The notes under the pieces were generated by a model, which saw nothing but the letters and a program-made list of their open reading frames with translations, was not told the DNA's origin and did no database searches. From Streptomyces lycii (GTDB lineage Bacteria; Actinomycetota; Actinomycetes; Streptomycetales; Streptomycetaceae): DNA of 39,156 nt. The stretch covers positions 1 to 39,156 of the forward strand of contig NZ_WHPN01000333.1 of NCBI RefSeq assembly GCF_009735685.1, in the 5' to 3' direction. Of this stretch, positions 16,118 through 26,577 are shown piece after piece (position 1 is the first letter of the stretch; every line of letters starts with the position of its first letter). The position numbers were made by a program, and so were the translations under genes.

Positions 16118-17100
16118 CGCGGATGGCCGTCCAGATCCGCAGCGCCGCGTCCCCCGCGAAGGGGGGCGCGGCCCTCCGCGCGGACCGCGGGGCGGAGCGG
16201 CGCAGCCGCCGCTACCGCCGTGACGTCCGCTGGAGCCCGTACCTCTTCATCGCTCCCTTCTTCCTCTTCTTCACGGCCTTCGGGCTGTTCCCGCTGCTCT
16301 ACACCGGCTGGTCGTCGCTGCACCGGGTGTCGCTGCACGACCCGACCACCATGGAGTGGGCCGGGCTGCACAACTACACCCGGCTGCTGGAGGACGAGTT
16401 CTTCTGGAACGCGCTGCGGAACACCTTCACCATCGGGGTGATCTCGACCGTCCCGCAGCTGCTGATGGCGCTCGGCATCGCGCATCTGCTCAACTACCGG
16501 CTGCGCGGCTCGGCGTTCTTCCGGGTCGTGATGCTCACGCCGTACGCGACCTCGGTGGCGGCCGCGACGCTCGTTTTCGTGCTGCTCTTCGGCCGCGACT
16601 ACGGAATGATCAACTGGTTCCTGGGCCTGGCCGGCATCGACAACATCGACTGGCAGAACGGCACCTGGACCTCGCAGCTCGCGGTCTCCTCCATCGTCAT
16701 CTGGCGGTGGACGGGCTACAACGCGCTGATCTATCTGGCGGCGATGCAGGCCGTGCCGAACGATCTCTACGAATCGGCGGCGCTGGACGGCGCCTCGCGC
16801 TGGCAGCAGTTCATCCATGTGACGATCCCGTCGCTGCGGCCGACGATCCTCTTCACCGTCGTCGTCTCCACCATCGGCGCGACCCAGCTCTTCGGCGAGC
16901 CGCTGCTGTTCGGCGGCGCGGGCGGCCAGAAGGGCGGGCCCTCGCACCAGTACCAGACTCTCGGCCTCTACATGTACGAGCAGGGCTGGTTCAACTTCCA
17001 CCTCGGCCGGGCGTCCGCGATCGCCTGGGCGATGTTCCTGATCCTGCTGCTGATCGCCCTGGTGAACTGGCTGATCGCCCGACGCCTGAGGAAGAGCTGA
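16114..17100 (+). CDS. cebF: CebF, sugar ABC transporter permease
   Basis: A 328-aa inner-membrane protein with about six transmembrane helices, the first at LFIAPFFLFFTAFGLFPLLY. The cytoplasmic EAA loop that contacts the ATPase is ESAALDGASRWQQF (about residue 222). The GTG at 16114 overlaps the cebE stop and would allow translational coupling; ATG 16123 is an alternative three codons downstream. The stop TGA overlaps the cebG ATG (ATGA). It forms the translocation path together with CebG. Confidence 0.95.
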   Translation: MTRMAVQIRSAASPAKGGAALRADRGAERRSRRYRRDVRWSPYLFIAPFFLFFTAFGLFPLLYTGWSSLHRVSLHDPTTMEWAGLHNYTRLLEDEFFWNALRNTFTIGVISTVPQLLMALGIAHLLNYRLRGSAFFRVVMLTPYATSVAAATLVFVLLFGRDYGMINWFLGLAGIDNIDWQNGTWTSQLAVSSIVIWRWTGYNALIYLAAMQAVPNDLYESAALDGASRWQQFIHVTIPSLRPTILFTVVVSTIGATQLFGEPLLFGGAGGQKGGPSHQYQTLGLYMYEQGWFNFHLGRASAIAWAMFLILLLIALVNWLIARRLRKS

Positions 17101-17951
17101 TGAAGGCCCTGTTGAACGCCGGCGGAGCGGGCAAGCACCTGCACGGCGGCAAGATCACCTACGCGGTGCTGATCGTCTTCTCGGTGGGCTCGCTCTTCCC
17201 GCTGGTGTGGACGGCGATCGCCGCCTCCCGCGACAACGGCCGCCTCGCGCAGACCCCTCCGCCGTTCTGGTTCGGCTCCAACCTGTTCTCCAATCTGGGG
17301 ACGGCCTGGAGCGACGCCAACATGGGGCTGGCGCTGCTCAACACGACGGTCGTCGCGGGCACCATCACCGTCGGCACCGTGCTGTTCTGCACCATCGCCG
17401 GTTTCGCCTTCGCGAAGCTGCGGTTCCGCTTCCGGAATCTGCTGCTGATGCTGGTGATCGGCACGATGATGATCCCGCCGCAGCTCAGCGTGGTGCCGCT
17501 CTTCATGACCATCGCCGAGCTGGAGTGGACCAACCAGCTGCAGTCCGTCATCCTGCCGACGCTGGTGGGCGCCTTCGGGGTGTTCTTCATGCGGCAGTAC
17601 CTCATCGAGGCCCTGCCGTCGGAGATCATCGAGGCGGCGCGCGTCGACGGGGCCAACAGCCTGCGCGTCGTCTGGCACGTGGTCTTCCCCACCGCACGGC
17701 CCGCCATGGCCGTGCTCGCCATGCTGACCTTCGTACAGGCCTGGAACGACTTCTTCTGGCCCATCATCGCGCTGACACAGGACAATCCGACGGTGCAGGT
17801 GGCCCTGACCGGACTGGGCCGCGGCTACATTCCCGACCAGTCGGTGATCATGGCGGGCGCGCTGCTGGGCACACTTCCCCTGTTGCTCGCCTTCACGGTC
17901 TTCGGCAAGCAGATCGTCGGCGGCATCATGCAGGGCGCCGTCAAGGGCTGA
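17100..17951 (+). CDS. cebG: CebG, sugar ABC transporter permease
   Basis: A 283-aa MalG-type permease with six predicted membrane helices, beginning at YAVLIVFSVGSLFPLVWTAI. The EAA loop is EAARVDGANSLRVVWHVVFP (about residue 180). The ATG at 17100 shares its A with the cebF stop codon, so the two are translationally coupled. It pairs with CebF. A long hairpin starts within its stop codon and separates it from bglC. Confidence 0.95.
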   Translation: MKALLNAGGAGKHLHGGKITYAVLIVFSVGSLFPLVWTAIAASRDNGRLAQTPPPFWFGSNLFSNLGTAWSDANMGLALLNTTVVAGTITVGTVLFCTIAGFAFAKLRFRFRNLLLMLVIGTMMIPPQLSVVPLFMTIAELEWTNQLQSVILPTLVGAFGVFFMRQYLIEALPSEIIEAARVDGANSLRVVWHVVFPTARPAMAVLAMLTFVQAWNDFFWPIIALTQDNPTVQVALTGLGRGYIPDQSVIMAGALLGTLPLLLAFTVFGKQIVGGIMQGAVKG

Positions 17952-17995
17952 GCCGGCGCCCGCCCGGGCGGCCCCACCCGCCCGGGCGCCGGCTC
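17950..17995 (+). terminator. Hairpin between cebG and bglC
   Basis: A 13-bp perfect stem (17950-17962 with 17983-17995) overlaps the cebG stop. The 20-nt loop can itself fold (GGGCGG with CCGCC). It probably ends or attenuates the cebEFG transcript, so that bglC depends at least partly on its own promoter. Confidence 0.65.
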
Positions 17996-18094
17996 TCCGT
18001 CCCGCTCCTCGGGGCGAACCGCCCGCCACCCGCGGCGCAGTCCCCGCCGGCCCCGACCCTCTCCGTTTCCCCGCACACCGAACACGACGCCTCA

Positions 18095-18107
18095 CGGGAG
18101 CGCTTCC

Positions 18108-18108
<1 letters not shown>
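18095..18108. promoter_or_regulatory. CebR box 4, covering the bglC ribosome site and start
   Basis: CGGGAGCGCTTCCA matches the 14-bp consensus at 12 positions. It contains the bglC Shine-Dalgarno (GGGAG, 18096-18100) and ends on the A of the ATG, so operator and ribosome site coincide. Confidence 0.8.
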
Positions 18109-19601
<1,493 letters not shown>

Positions 19602-19637
19602 ACCCGCTGCTCCTCCAGCTCCCGGCCACTGGCTTCT

Positions 19638-19672
19638 GGCCCCCGGCCCCCGGCCCCCGGCCCCCGGCCCCC
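19638..19672. repeat. 7-bp tandem repeat GGCCCCC, five copies
   Basis: Five perfect heptamers lie 36 bp after the bglC stop. The last copy can pair with GGGGGCC at 19683-19689. Confidence 0.75.
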
Positions 19673-19689
19673 GGCAGAGGCTGGGGGCC
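19666..19689 (+). terminator. Weak hairpin after bglC
   Basis: A 7-bp GC stem (19666-19672 with 19683-19689) with a 10-nt loop, formed by the last heptamer repeat. Confidence 0.4.
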
Positions 19690-19760
19690 GTGACCGGAGG
19701 GACGGTGGCGGCCCTGGTCACAGGGTCCGTCCGTGGATCTCCAACCCGCGGCCCGCAGTC

Positions 19761-19935
19761 CGCGGGCTGCGGGCTGCGGGCTGTGGGCTGCGGGCTGTGG
19801 GCTGGGGGCTGGGGGCCGCGGGCTCGGGCTGCGGACGCGGGCTCGGGCTGTGGGCTGGGGGCCGCAGGCCCGGGCTCGCGCTCGGGCTGCGGAATCGGAC
19901 TGCGGACGCGGGCTCGGGCCGCGAGCTGCGGCCCG
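19761..19935. repeat. GGGCTGC/GGGCTGT minisatellite
   Basis: Heptamer-like units (GCGGGCT, GTGGGCT) recur irregularly for about 175 bp in the gap between the convergent bglC and GH18 genes. I see no gene in 19602-20075. Confidence 0.65.
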
Positions 19936-20075
19936 GTGGTGTCGGTGTGCCGCAGGTCCCCGGAGCCGTGTCCGGACAGCCGGGTGCCCCGGCCGGTGTG
20001 GGGGAATCCGGCCGGGGCACGTCCGCGGGGCGGTGCGGGAGGAGCGGTGCGGCAGGAGCGGTGCGGGAGGAAGCG

Positions 20076-21125
20076 TCAGCCGCCCTGGCCCGCGAACGCC
20101 TTGGTGAAGGCCAGCTCCTCCTGGAGGATCGAGCTACAGGTCGCGTCGGCCTCGGCCTTCTCACCCTCGGGGCACTGCTTGTCCCGGGTGGAGGACCACA
20201 TCGACACCCAGGCCAGGCCCTTGGACGCGGCGAACTCCGCGACCTGGGTCGCGTCGTCCACCGTGAAGATCTCCGTGACGACGTCGTTGACGCCGATCAT
20301 CGGGGTGACGGCGACCGTCTTCCATGCCTCCTCGTCGGAGAGCCCGAGGGCCTCCTTGAGCTGGGCCTGGGTGGCGGTGGCCGCCTCGATGGCGTAGTCG
20401 CCCATGTCGTCGGTGAAGGCGGGCCCGTAGTCCATCGCCATGATGTTGACGGCGGAGATGTCGACGCCGTTCTTCTTGGCGTCGGCGACCAGGTCGACGC
20501 CGGGCTGGGTCAGGCCGGTCGGCATCACGGGCAGGGTGAACGAGACGTCGAGGCCGCTGTGCTCCTGCTGGAGCTGCGCGATGGCCTGCGCGCGCCGGGT
20601 GTTGGCCTCGGTGTCGGGCAGCGCCGCGCCCTCGATGTCGAAGTCGACCTTCGTCAGGTCGTACGCCTCGACGACCTTGCCGTAGGCCGCGGCGAGTTCC
20701 TCGGCGGAGGAGCAGGCGAGCCCCAGTTCGGAGCCGGCCGCGCCGCCGAAGGACACCCGGACATCGCCGCCGGCCGCCCGCAGATCGCCGATCTGGGCGG
20801 CGACCTCGTTGCTGTCCAGGCCGGTGGTGCCGCCCCACTTCGGTTCGCAGCCGCCGCCGGAGGTGATGAAGGCGAGGTTGAACTCCTTGACGCCGGTCTT
20901 CTCGGCGGTGCCGAGCATGTCGTACGCGGGTGCGAGGGAGGTGTCGATGTACGGGGCGAAGCCGGCGGCCGCCGCCGCGGGGGCGTCGGCGCCGGTGTCG
21001 CCGGCCTGTCCGGCGGACGCGGTCTGGGTCAGGACCACCGCGGTTCCGCCCGCGAGGAGCGTCGCCGTGAGGGCCGCCACGGTCTTGGCCCTGCGGCTCA
21101 CCGTACGCCGGTGTGTAGTGCTCAT
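20076..21125 (-). CDS. Secreted GH18 chitinase-like protein
   Basis: A 349-aa secreted protein. The signal peptide runs to about residue 40 (AALTATLLAGGTAVVLTQTASA). An Ala-rich stretch precedes a GH18 barrel of about 300 residues: APYIDTSLA at the start, SFGGAAG (the SxGG motif), and the catalytic DxDxE as VDFDIEG, with Glu as the acid. IMAMDYG and WVSMWS follow at expected places. There is no separate chitin-binding module. ATG 21125 follows AGGCAGG by 6 nt. GH18 enzymes of this single-domain type are annotated as chitinases, but endo-beta-N-acetylglucosaminidase activity is also possible. I see no canonical dre upstream. It is convergent with bglC. Confidence 0.88.
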   Translation of the reverse strand: MSTTHRRTVSRRAKTVAALTATLLAGGTAVVLTQTASAGQAGDTGADAPAAAAAGFAPYIDTSLAPAYDMLGTAEKTGVKEFNLAFITSGGGCEPKWGGTTGLDSNEVAAQIGDLRAAGGDVRVSFGGAAGSELGLACSSAEELAAAYGKVVEAYDLTKVDFDIEGAALPDTEANTRRAQAIAQLQQEHSGLDVSFTLPVMPTGLTQPGVDLVADAKKNGVDISAVNIMAMDYGPAFTDDMGDYAIEAATATQAQLKEALGLSDEEAWKTVAVTPMIGVNDVVTEIFTVDDATQVAEFAASKGLAWVSMWSSTRDKQCPEGEKAEADATCSSILQEELAFTKAFAGQGG

Positions 21126-21284
21126 GACATGCCTGCCTCTGCTGTGCGGGGGGGTAGGAGTGCACGCCGCACGCTAGCGGGCCGCAACCGCACAAAAGCC
21201 CTGATCCGGACGGCGGTCGGTGTTCTTATGGTGGCCTTAAGGACGCGATCGGCGGCGATTAACGGTCCGGCGCCCCGACCCCCG

Positions 21285-21495
21285 CTGCGGTCCACTCCGG
21301 TCCGCTCCCCGGTCCGCTCCCCCTCCGCTCCGGTCCGTCCGCCGCGGTCCGCTGCGGTCGGCTCCTGTCCCCTGCGGCCCGCTCCGTCCGGTCCGCTCCG
21401 GTCCGTCCGCGGTCCGGTGCGATCCGTCCGCGGTCCGGTCCGCTGCCGTCCGCTCCGGTCAGCTTCGGTCCGGTCAGCTTCGGTCCGGTCCGGTT
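21285..21495. repeat. CGGTCCGCTCC-type low-complexity minisatellite
   Basis: More than ten imperfect copies of a GGTCCG(C/T)-centred unit fill most of the gap downstream of the histidine kinase gene. They end just before its stop at 21502. No gene is supported in 21126-21501. Confidence 0.65.
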
Positions 21496-21501
21496 ACGGC
21501 T

Positions 21502-22983
21502 TCAGGCCGGCACGCCGGGTCCCTTCCGGCCCCGCCCGCGGCGCATGAGCCGGTCGACCCGGCGGCCCCCGTCCGGCCGGCGACCGCCGAGCGCCAGCCA
21601 CATCCGGACCTCCGTGCCGCCGAGCACCGACCGCCCGATGCGCACGTCCCCGCCGGTGGACTCCGCGACCCGGCGGACGATGTCCAGCCCCAGCCCGGTG
21701 GAGCCGCGCCCGCCGTCCCCGTGGCCGCGGCGGAGCGCCGCCTCCGGGTCGGCGATGCCGGGACCGGCGTCCGAGACGAGCACGATGACGGCGTCCTCGG
21801 CGTGGTGCACGTCGACCGCGAAGGCGGTGCCCTCGGCGGTGTGCCGGAAGACGTTGCCGAGCATCGCGTCGAGGGCGGCGGCCAGTTCGGGGCGGGCGAC
21901 GGGGACGCGCACGGTCCGTTCGACTCCGGCGAGCCGCACGGTGCGGTCCTCGTCCTCGGCGAGCGCCGACCAGAACGCCATCCGCTCCCGGATCACCTCC
22001 GAGGCGTCACAGCCGCCGGCCGCCCCGCCCTGCCCCCGGGTCTGCGGCCGCTGCTCGCGGGCGGTGCGGATGATCTGGTCGACCTCGCCCTCCAGTTGGG
22101 CGACGGCCGCCCGGGTCTGGTCGGCGGCCGGGCCGTCACCGAGGGACGCGGCGTTCAGCCGGAGCACGGTGAGCGGGGTGCGCAGCCGGTGGGAGAGGTC
22201 GGCGGCCAGTTCGCGCTCGTTGTCGAGGAGGCGTACGACCTGGTCGGCCATGGAGTTGAACGCCGCGGCCGCGGAGCGCAGTTCGGCGGGCCCGTCCTCG
22301 GGAACCCTGGTCGCGAGCCGGCCGTCGCCCAGATCCTGGGCCGCCGCGGCAAGCCGGCCGGCGGGGCGCACCATGCGGGTGCCGAGCCGGTCCGCGACGG
22401 CGACGGAGCCGACGATCAGGGCCAGTCCGACACCGGCGAGCACCAGCCAGGCCGTGGTCACCCCGTTCGTCACGTCCTTCTCCGGTACGAACACCTCGAC
22501 GACCGCGGTCTTCCCGGAGCCCACGGCCGTCGGCTGGAGCAGCGCCCAGCCGCCCGGCACGGCGGAGATCGAGCCCCGGCCGAGCCTGCCCGCCTCCGCC
22601 AGCGCGTCGTCGGTACTGTGCCGCTCCCCGATCTCGACGGCGCCCCGCCCGGCGCCGTCACCGGCGTCCTCCCCGCGGGCGCCACCGTCTCCGGCGCCGT
22701 CTCCACCGCCTCCGCGGCCGTCCCCGCCGTCCCCGGCACCGGGCGGCACGTGTACGGCGATCCGTCCGGCGGCGCCCGCCTCGGTGCTGGCGACGGCACG
22801 CTCCAGCTTGGTGCGGTCGGTGGTGATGGCCAGCGCCGGGCCGACGGTGGCGGCCTGCCGCTCGGCGTCGGAGAAGGCCCGGTCGCGGGCCATCTCCTTG
22901 ACGACGAGCCCCAGCGGCACGGCGAAGGCGACGACCACCATCGCGGTGACGGCCAGGCACACCTTCACCAGCGCCCACCTCAT
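21502..22983 (-). CDS. Sensor histidine kinase of a two-component system
   Basis: A 493-aa membrane kinase. TM1 lies at about residues 5-28 and TM2 near 178-198, flanking an extracytoplasmic sensor of about 145 residues. A HAMP region follows, then the phosphoacceptor box ADLSHRLRTPL (His), the N box (AALDAMLGNVFRHT), DAGPGI and GSTGLGLDIVRR of the ATPase domain. The sensor contains a long Gly/Asp run (encoded around 22668-22745), an unusual low-complexity insert. I chose ATG 22983; a GTG two codons upstream is also possible. The response-regulator gene ends 46 bp upstream on the same strand, so they are a cognate pair. The signal and targets are unknown. Confidence 0.93.
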   Translation of the reverse strand: MRWALVKVCLAVTAMVVVAFAVPLGLVVKEMARDRAFSDAERQAATVGPALAITTDRTKLERAVASTEAGAAGRIAVHVPPGAGDGGDGRGGGGDGAGDGGARGEDAGDGAGRGAVEIGERHSTDDALAEAGRLGRGSISAVPGGWALLQPTAVGSGKTAVVEVFVPEKDVTNGVTTAWLVLAGVGLALIVGSVAVADRLGTRMVRPAGRLAAAAQDLGDGRLATRVPEDGPAELRSAAAAFNSMADQVVRLLDNERELAADLSHRLRTPLTVLRLNAASLGDGPAADQTRAAVAQLEGEVDQIIRTAREQRPQTRGQGGAAGGCDASEVIRERMAFWSALAEDEDRTVRLAGVERTVRVPVARPELAAALDAMLGNVFRHTAEGTAFAVDVHHAEDAVIVLVSDAGPGIADPEAALRRGHGDGGRGSTGLGLDIVRRVAESTGGDVRIGRSVLGGTEVRMWLALGGRRPDGGRRVDRLMRRGRGRKGPGVPA

Positions 22984-23029
22984 GCGCACCGCCCCGTCCG
23001 GCCGCGCACGCCCCCGCGGGTGCCGCCGC

Positions 23030-23719
23030 TCACCGCGGCGGTTCCAGCTTCACGCCCACACCCCGCAGAGTGTGCAGATAGCGGGGTGAGGCGGCCGTCT
23101 CGCCGAGCTTGCGCCGCAGCCAGGACAGATGGACGTCGATGGTCTGGTCGTCGCCGTAGCTCTGCTGCCACACCTCGGCCAGCAGTTCCCTGCGGGCCAC
23201 GACCTCACCGGGCCGTCCCGCGAGAAAGGCGAGCAGGTCGAACTCCCGCCGGGTCAGGTCGAGCTGAACGCCGTCCAGCTCCGCCCGGCGGCGCAGCGGG
23301 TCGACGCTCAGGCCGCCGACGCGCAGTTCGCGGGAGGGCGCGGCGGCGGTGCCCGCGGCGCGCGACCGGCGCAGCACGGCGGCCATCCGCGCGGAGAGAT
23401 GCTCGACGGAGAACGGTTTCGTCAGATAGTCGTCGGCGCCGTCGTTGAGCAGCCGGACGATCTCCGCCTCGTCGTCCCGGGCGGTGGCGATGATCACCGG
23501 GACATCGGTGATGCCGCGCAGCATCTTCAGCGCCTCGGCCCCGTCCAGATCCGGGAGTCCGAGGTCGAGGATGACGACGTCGAAGCCGACCTGGGCCACC
23601 TCGCGCAGTGCCTCCAGCGCCGTGCCGACACTCCGCACCGTATGGGAGGCGTCGGTCAGATGCCGGATGAGGGCGGAGCGTACGAACTGGTCGTCCTCGA
23701 CCACGAGCACACGTGCCAT
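23030..23719 (-). CDS. OmpR/PhoB-family response regulator
   Basis: A 229-aa regulator. The receiver domain (1-120) has the acidic pair EDD, the phosphoacceptor Asp in VVILDLGLPDLDG, the Thr/Ser region IIATAR and LTKPF with its conserved Lys. The winged-helix DNA-binding domain (about 130-229) shows LDLTRREFDLLAFLAGRPG, the recognition helix DDQTIDVHLSWLRRKLG and the wing TLRGVGVKL. No clear ribosome site precedes ATG 23719, so a leaderless start is possible. It is the first gene of the pair with the kinase. Targets are not evident from this sequence. Confidence 0.94.
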   Translation of the reverse strand: MARVLVVEDDQFVRSALIRHLTDASHTVRSVGTALEALREVAQVGFDVVILDLGLPDLDGAEALKMLRGITDVPVIIATARDDEAEIVRLLNDGADDYLTKPFSVEHLSARMAAVLRRSRAAGTAAAPSRELRVGGLSVDPLRRRAELDGVQLDLTRREFDLLAFLAGRPGEVVARRELLAEVWQQSYGDDQTIDVHLSWLRRKLGETAASPRYLHTLRGVGVKLEPPR

Positions 23720-23895
23720 GGGACGGCACCGTACGCCATCCGGGTGCGGACCGTCGCCCGGTGCGGGCCCGTTGGTCCGGACCGGAGCGAGATCCGGTCC
23801 GGGACCACGGTGCCGCCCGGTCCGGTCCGTGACGGAGTGACATCGGCCGTTTCTTCCCCCGGCCTGCTGCCCCGGCTGGGCGCATGAGGCACTAT

Positions 23896-24459
23896 GTGCC
23901 GATGCGACGAGGACTGCTGCACGCCGCGGCCTGGCTGCTCGCCACCGGCGCGGCCGTCACGCTGTCGTGGTGGGGCGTCCACACCGTGCTCGCGGGCACG
24001 GCGTACGACCGGCCGCGCGCGCTGACCGTCACCGCCGACGAGACGGGGAACGGCACCGGCACGGAGAGCGCCGGCGACCCGCGCGCCTCCTCCACCAGCC
24101 GTCCCAGGCCGGACCCGGACCCGACCTCCTCGCCGCCCGCGGACGAGACCCCCGGGAAGTCCGCCGGCACACCGCGCGAGCCGGAGCCCCGGCCGTCCGC
24201 GGAGAAGCCCGCCCCCGAGACCACGCCCGCCACGTCCGGCCAGGTGAAGAGCTATACGGCTGCGGGCGGACGCGTCGTGCTGGACCTCGGCGAGGCGTCG
24301 GCCGACCTGGTCTCCGCGACACCGGACTCCGGCTGGCAGATGCAGGTCTGGGAGCAGAGCGAGTGGATCCGGGTGGACTTCAGCTCGGGCGACCGGACCA
24401 CGTCCGTGTTCTGCACCTGGAACGGCCATCCGCCGTCGGTGCAGGTGGTGGAGGGCTGA
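23896..24459 (+). CDS. Membrane-anchored or secreted protein, unknown function
   Basis: A protein of about 187 aa divergent from the two-component genes. The N-terminus has RR followed by a hydrophobic segment (GLLHAAAWLLATGAAVTLSWW), an anchor or uncleaved signal. A Pro/Thr/Glu-rich linker follows (about 50-110). The C-terminal ~75 residues look like a compact beta-rich domain (GGRVVLDLGEASADLVSA to PPSVQVVEG), with one Cys and several Trp. GTG 23896 has GAGG 6 nt upstream; ATG 23884 and ATG 23902 are alternatives. It could act with the nearby sensor kinase outside the membrane, which is speculation from position. Its stop is 5 nt from that of the convergent next gene. Confidence 0.75.
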   Translation: MPMRRGLLHAAAWLLATGAAVTLSWWGVHTVLAGTAYDRPRALTVTADETGNGTGTESAGDPRASSTSRPRPDPDPTSSPPADETPGKSAGTPREPEPRPSAEKPAPETTPATSGQVKSYTAAGGRVVLDLGEASADLVSATPDSGWQMQVWEQSEWIRVDFSSGDRTTSVFCTWNGHPPSVQVVEG

Positions 24460-24464
24460 GCGGG

Positions 24465-25343
24465 TCAGTCGAAGGCGTCCGGCGGCGGGGCCGGTGACGG
24501 CTGCGCCGTCGCGTCGGCCACGGGAGCGGCGCCGCCCGTGAAGTCGGCGAGGCCGCGCCCGTGTTCGACCCGGCCGGGGTGCGGATCGGTCGCGACCCTG
24601 CGTGTCAGCTCCGCGAACGGCAACGGGCCGTCGGCGGCGAGCAGCACGGCGTTCCCGAACCGCTTGCCGCGCAGCACCGCCGGGTCCGCGGCGAGGCACA
24701 GCTCCGGGAAGACCGAGCGCACGGTGGCCACTTGGGCCCGGAGATGGGCGAGCGGCGGGCCGTCGGTGAGGTTCGCCGCGTACCAGCCGCCGGGACGCAG
24801 CACGCGCCGGGCGTCGGCCGCGAACTCGGCGCTGGTGAGATGCGCGGGCGTGCGCGCCCCGCCGAACACGTCGGCGATGACCAGGTCCGCCCAGCCGTCG
24901 GGGATCCTGCCGAGCACCGCGCGGGCATCACCGCCGCGCACCCGGATGCGCCAGCCGCTGTCCAGGGGGAGTTCACGCCGTACGAGGGCGACGAGCGCGG
25001 CGTCGAGTTCGGCGATCTGCTGGGTGGAGCGGGGCCTGGTCGCGGCGACGTACCGGGCGAGGGTGAACGCCCCGCCGCCCAGGTGGACAACGCGCAGGGG
25101 GCTGCCCGGGGGTGCCGCGAGATCGGCGATGTGGCCGAGCCTGCGCTGGTAGGCGAAGTCGAGACGGGCCGGGTCGTCGAGGTCGACGTGCGACTGCGGC
25201 GCACCGTCGACGAGCAGCGTCCACGCCCGGGGCCGCTCCCGGTCGGGCACCAGTTCCGCCAGTCCGCCGTCCACGGGCTCCCGGATCTGCTCCGCGCTCC
25301 GCGCCCGCCCGCCGCCGCGGCCCTTGGCCTTGCCTTTCGCCAT
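24465..25343 (-). CDS. Spermidine synthase-like protein (SAM-dependent fold)
   Basis: A 292-aa cytoplasmic protein of the spermidine-synthase-like methyltransferase fold. The glycine loop VVHLGGGAFTLARYVA (about 89-104) is followed by an acidic residue in IAELD and by GDARAVL and DLVIADVFGGARTP, the polyamine-synthase-like motifs. Actinobacterial proteins of this kind are usually annotated spermidine synthase without proof of activity. The start MAKGKAKGRGGG at 25343 gives a basic N-terminus; no good ribosome site is visible. A frame extension to 25514 is unlikely. The C-terminus is Pro/Ala-rich. The enzyme may be a methyltransferase instead of an aminopropyltransferase. Confidence 0.85.
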   Translation of the reverse strand: MAKGKAKGRGGGRARSAEQIREPVDGGLAELVPDRERPRAWTLLVDGAPQSHVDLDDPARLDFAYQRRLGHIADLAAPPGSPLRVVHLGGGAFTLARYVAATRPRSTQQIAELDAALVALVRRELPLDSGWRIRVRGGDARAVLGRIPDGWADLVIADVFGGARTPAHLTSAEFAADARRVLRPGGWYAANLTDGPPLAHLRAQVATVRSVFPELCLAADPAVLRGKRFGNAVLLAADGPLPFAELTRRVATDPHPGRVEHGRGLADFTGGAAPVADATAQPSPAPPPDAFD

Positions 25344-25590
25344 GGGGTCAGTATCGCGCGGCGCCGGACTCCTCTCCGCAGCGCACCCGCGCGCGGCGCC
25401 CGCCGCTGACCGGGGACGGCGGTCGAACCCGGGGACGGCCGGAGGCCCGGGGCAACCGCCGCCCCCGGTCGGCCTTTGCCCGGGGCGCCCGGGATACGAG
25501 GTGACCGGTGACACCGGGCGACCGGCGGCGCGAGCGGGCTCCGGCTATACGGGACGACCAGCAGGCGCGGACGGTCGAAGGCGCGGGCAG

Positions 25591-25687
25591 CCGGAGCCGT
25601 TGCCAACCGGAGGCGTTTGCCAACCGGAGGCGTCGGCGACCGGAGGCGTCGGCGATCAGAGCCGTCGGCGATCGGAGCCGTCGGCGG
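25591..25687. repeat. 16-bp tandem repeat, about six copies
   Basis: Units start at 25591, 25607 (17 bp), 25624, 25640, 25656 and 25672, with the pattern CCGGAGGCGTCGGCGA. They lie in the 540-bp gap between two minus-strand genes. The remainder of 25344-25883 shows no gene; codon bias is absent in all frames. Confidence 0.75.
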
Positions 25688-25883
25688 CCGGCGACGCCTC
25701 CGCATGACCCCAGCACCCCTGCGCACCAGCACCCCGCGCACCCAGCGCCCCCTGTGATCCGGCCGTTCCCGGCCGTTCCCGTCACCTTCGCCCTCGCCGC
25801 CCAGCCGCCCTCGCCGCCCAGCCGCCCCGGCACACAGCAGAAAGGTTTCCGCACTCATCGGCCGCGCCGCCCGGACCGCCGCG

Positions 25884-26291
25884 TCAGCGGCAGCGGTCCA
25901 GGACCTCGATCATCCGGGCCGCCTCGTCCAGCGCCGCCCGCAGCACGGCCGGGTCGGTGACGGCGGCGGCCCCTTCCGGCGGTACCAGCCAGCCGGTGCC
26001 GGCCACGGGAGGTTCACCGGCACCGGCGGCCGTACAGCCCCCGAGCCCGAGCGTGCGCGTGCAGGCGCTGCCCGGCAGGTTCCAGCGCTCCGCCGTACCG
26101 GCCGGAACCAGAAACCCCAGGGTGTCGCAACTGCCGTCGTGCAGGACGGGGCCGACGGCCGGGGCCGATCCGCACACCCCGGGGCCGATGCCCCGGCGCA
26201 GGATGTCCACCGCCTCCAGGCCCTGCCGGGCGGGCACGGTGACGAGGTCGCGCTCGACGGTCCGGCCCGTCCGCGAGCCGCTGATGTCCAT
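25884..26291 (-). CDS. Small protein, weakly prim-pol-like, unknown function
   Basis: A protein of about 135 aa without signal peptide or membrane helix. It has four Cys. The segments DTLGFLVPAGTAERWNLPGS and GTGWLVPPEG resemble in order and spacing the segments LLFTAPGTARLLPALL and GAGDTVTVPPP of the protein at 37623-38873. Streptomyces carries several such small proteins annotated as bifunctional DNA primase/polymerase-like, so this may be a distant or reduced relative. ATG 26291 has GAAGG 5 nt upstream; in-frame TTG/GTG codons lie up to 24 nt earlier. It is divergent from the NsdA-like gene. The function is not proposed with confidence. Confidence 0.65.
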   Translation of the reverse strand: MDISGSRTGRTVERDLVTVPARQGLEAVDILRRGIGPGVCGSAPAVGPVLHDGSCDTLGFLVPAGTAERWNLPGSACTRTLGLGGCTAAGAGEPPVAGTGWLVPPEGAAAVTDPAVLRAALDEAARMIEVLDRCR

Positions 26292-26439
26292 GCCGGCCTT
26301 CAACAAGGGAAACACCTCCGCCGTCGGGGAGCCGCGTCGCTCCTCTGCACAGGGTTCAACGGAACGCGGGCGTCAACGGCAACGGCGGAGGACCGCCGTA
26401 AAGGATGGCACTTCATGGCGGAACGCGGGTGAGATATCC

Positions 26440-26455
26440 GGTTTGTAGGCAAACC
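26440..26455. promoter_or_regulatory. Inverted repeat GGTTTG-N4-CAAACC, possible operator
   Basis: A perfect 6-bp inverted repeat lies in the AT-richer part of the divergent gap between the small gene at 25884 and the NsdA-like regulator. The function is a guess from position. Confidence 0.35.
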
Positions 26456-26577
26456 CTGTGTGTCCGCCCCGTCACGAGGAGTACGGTCGTGCCCGCCGAC
26501 GCACCGTCTCGACCGCACCGTCGGCAGCAGGATCTCCGCCCCCCAGCGGGCAGCACCGTCTTCGGAGAGGGCTTGCC

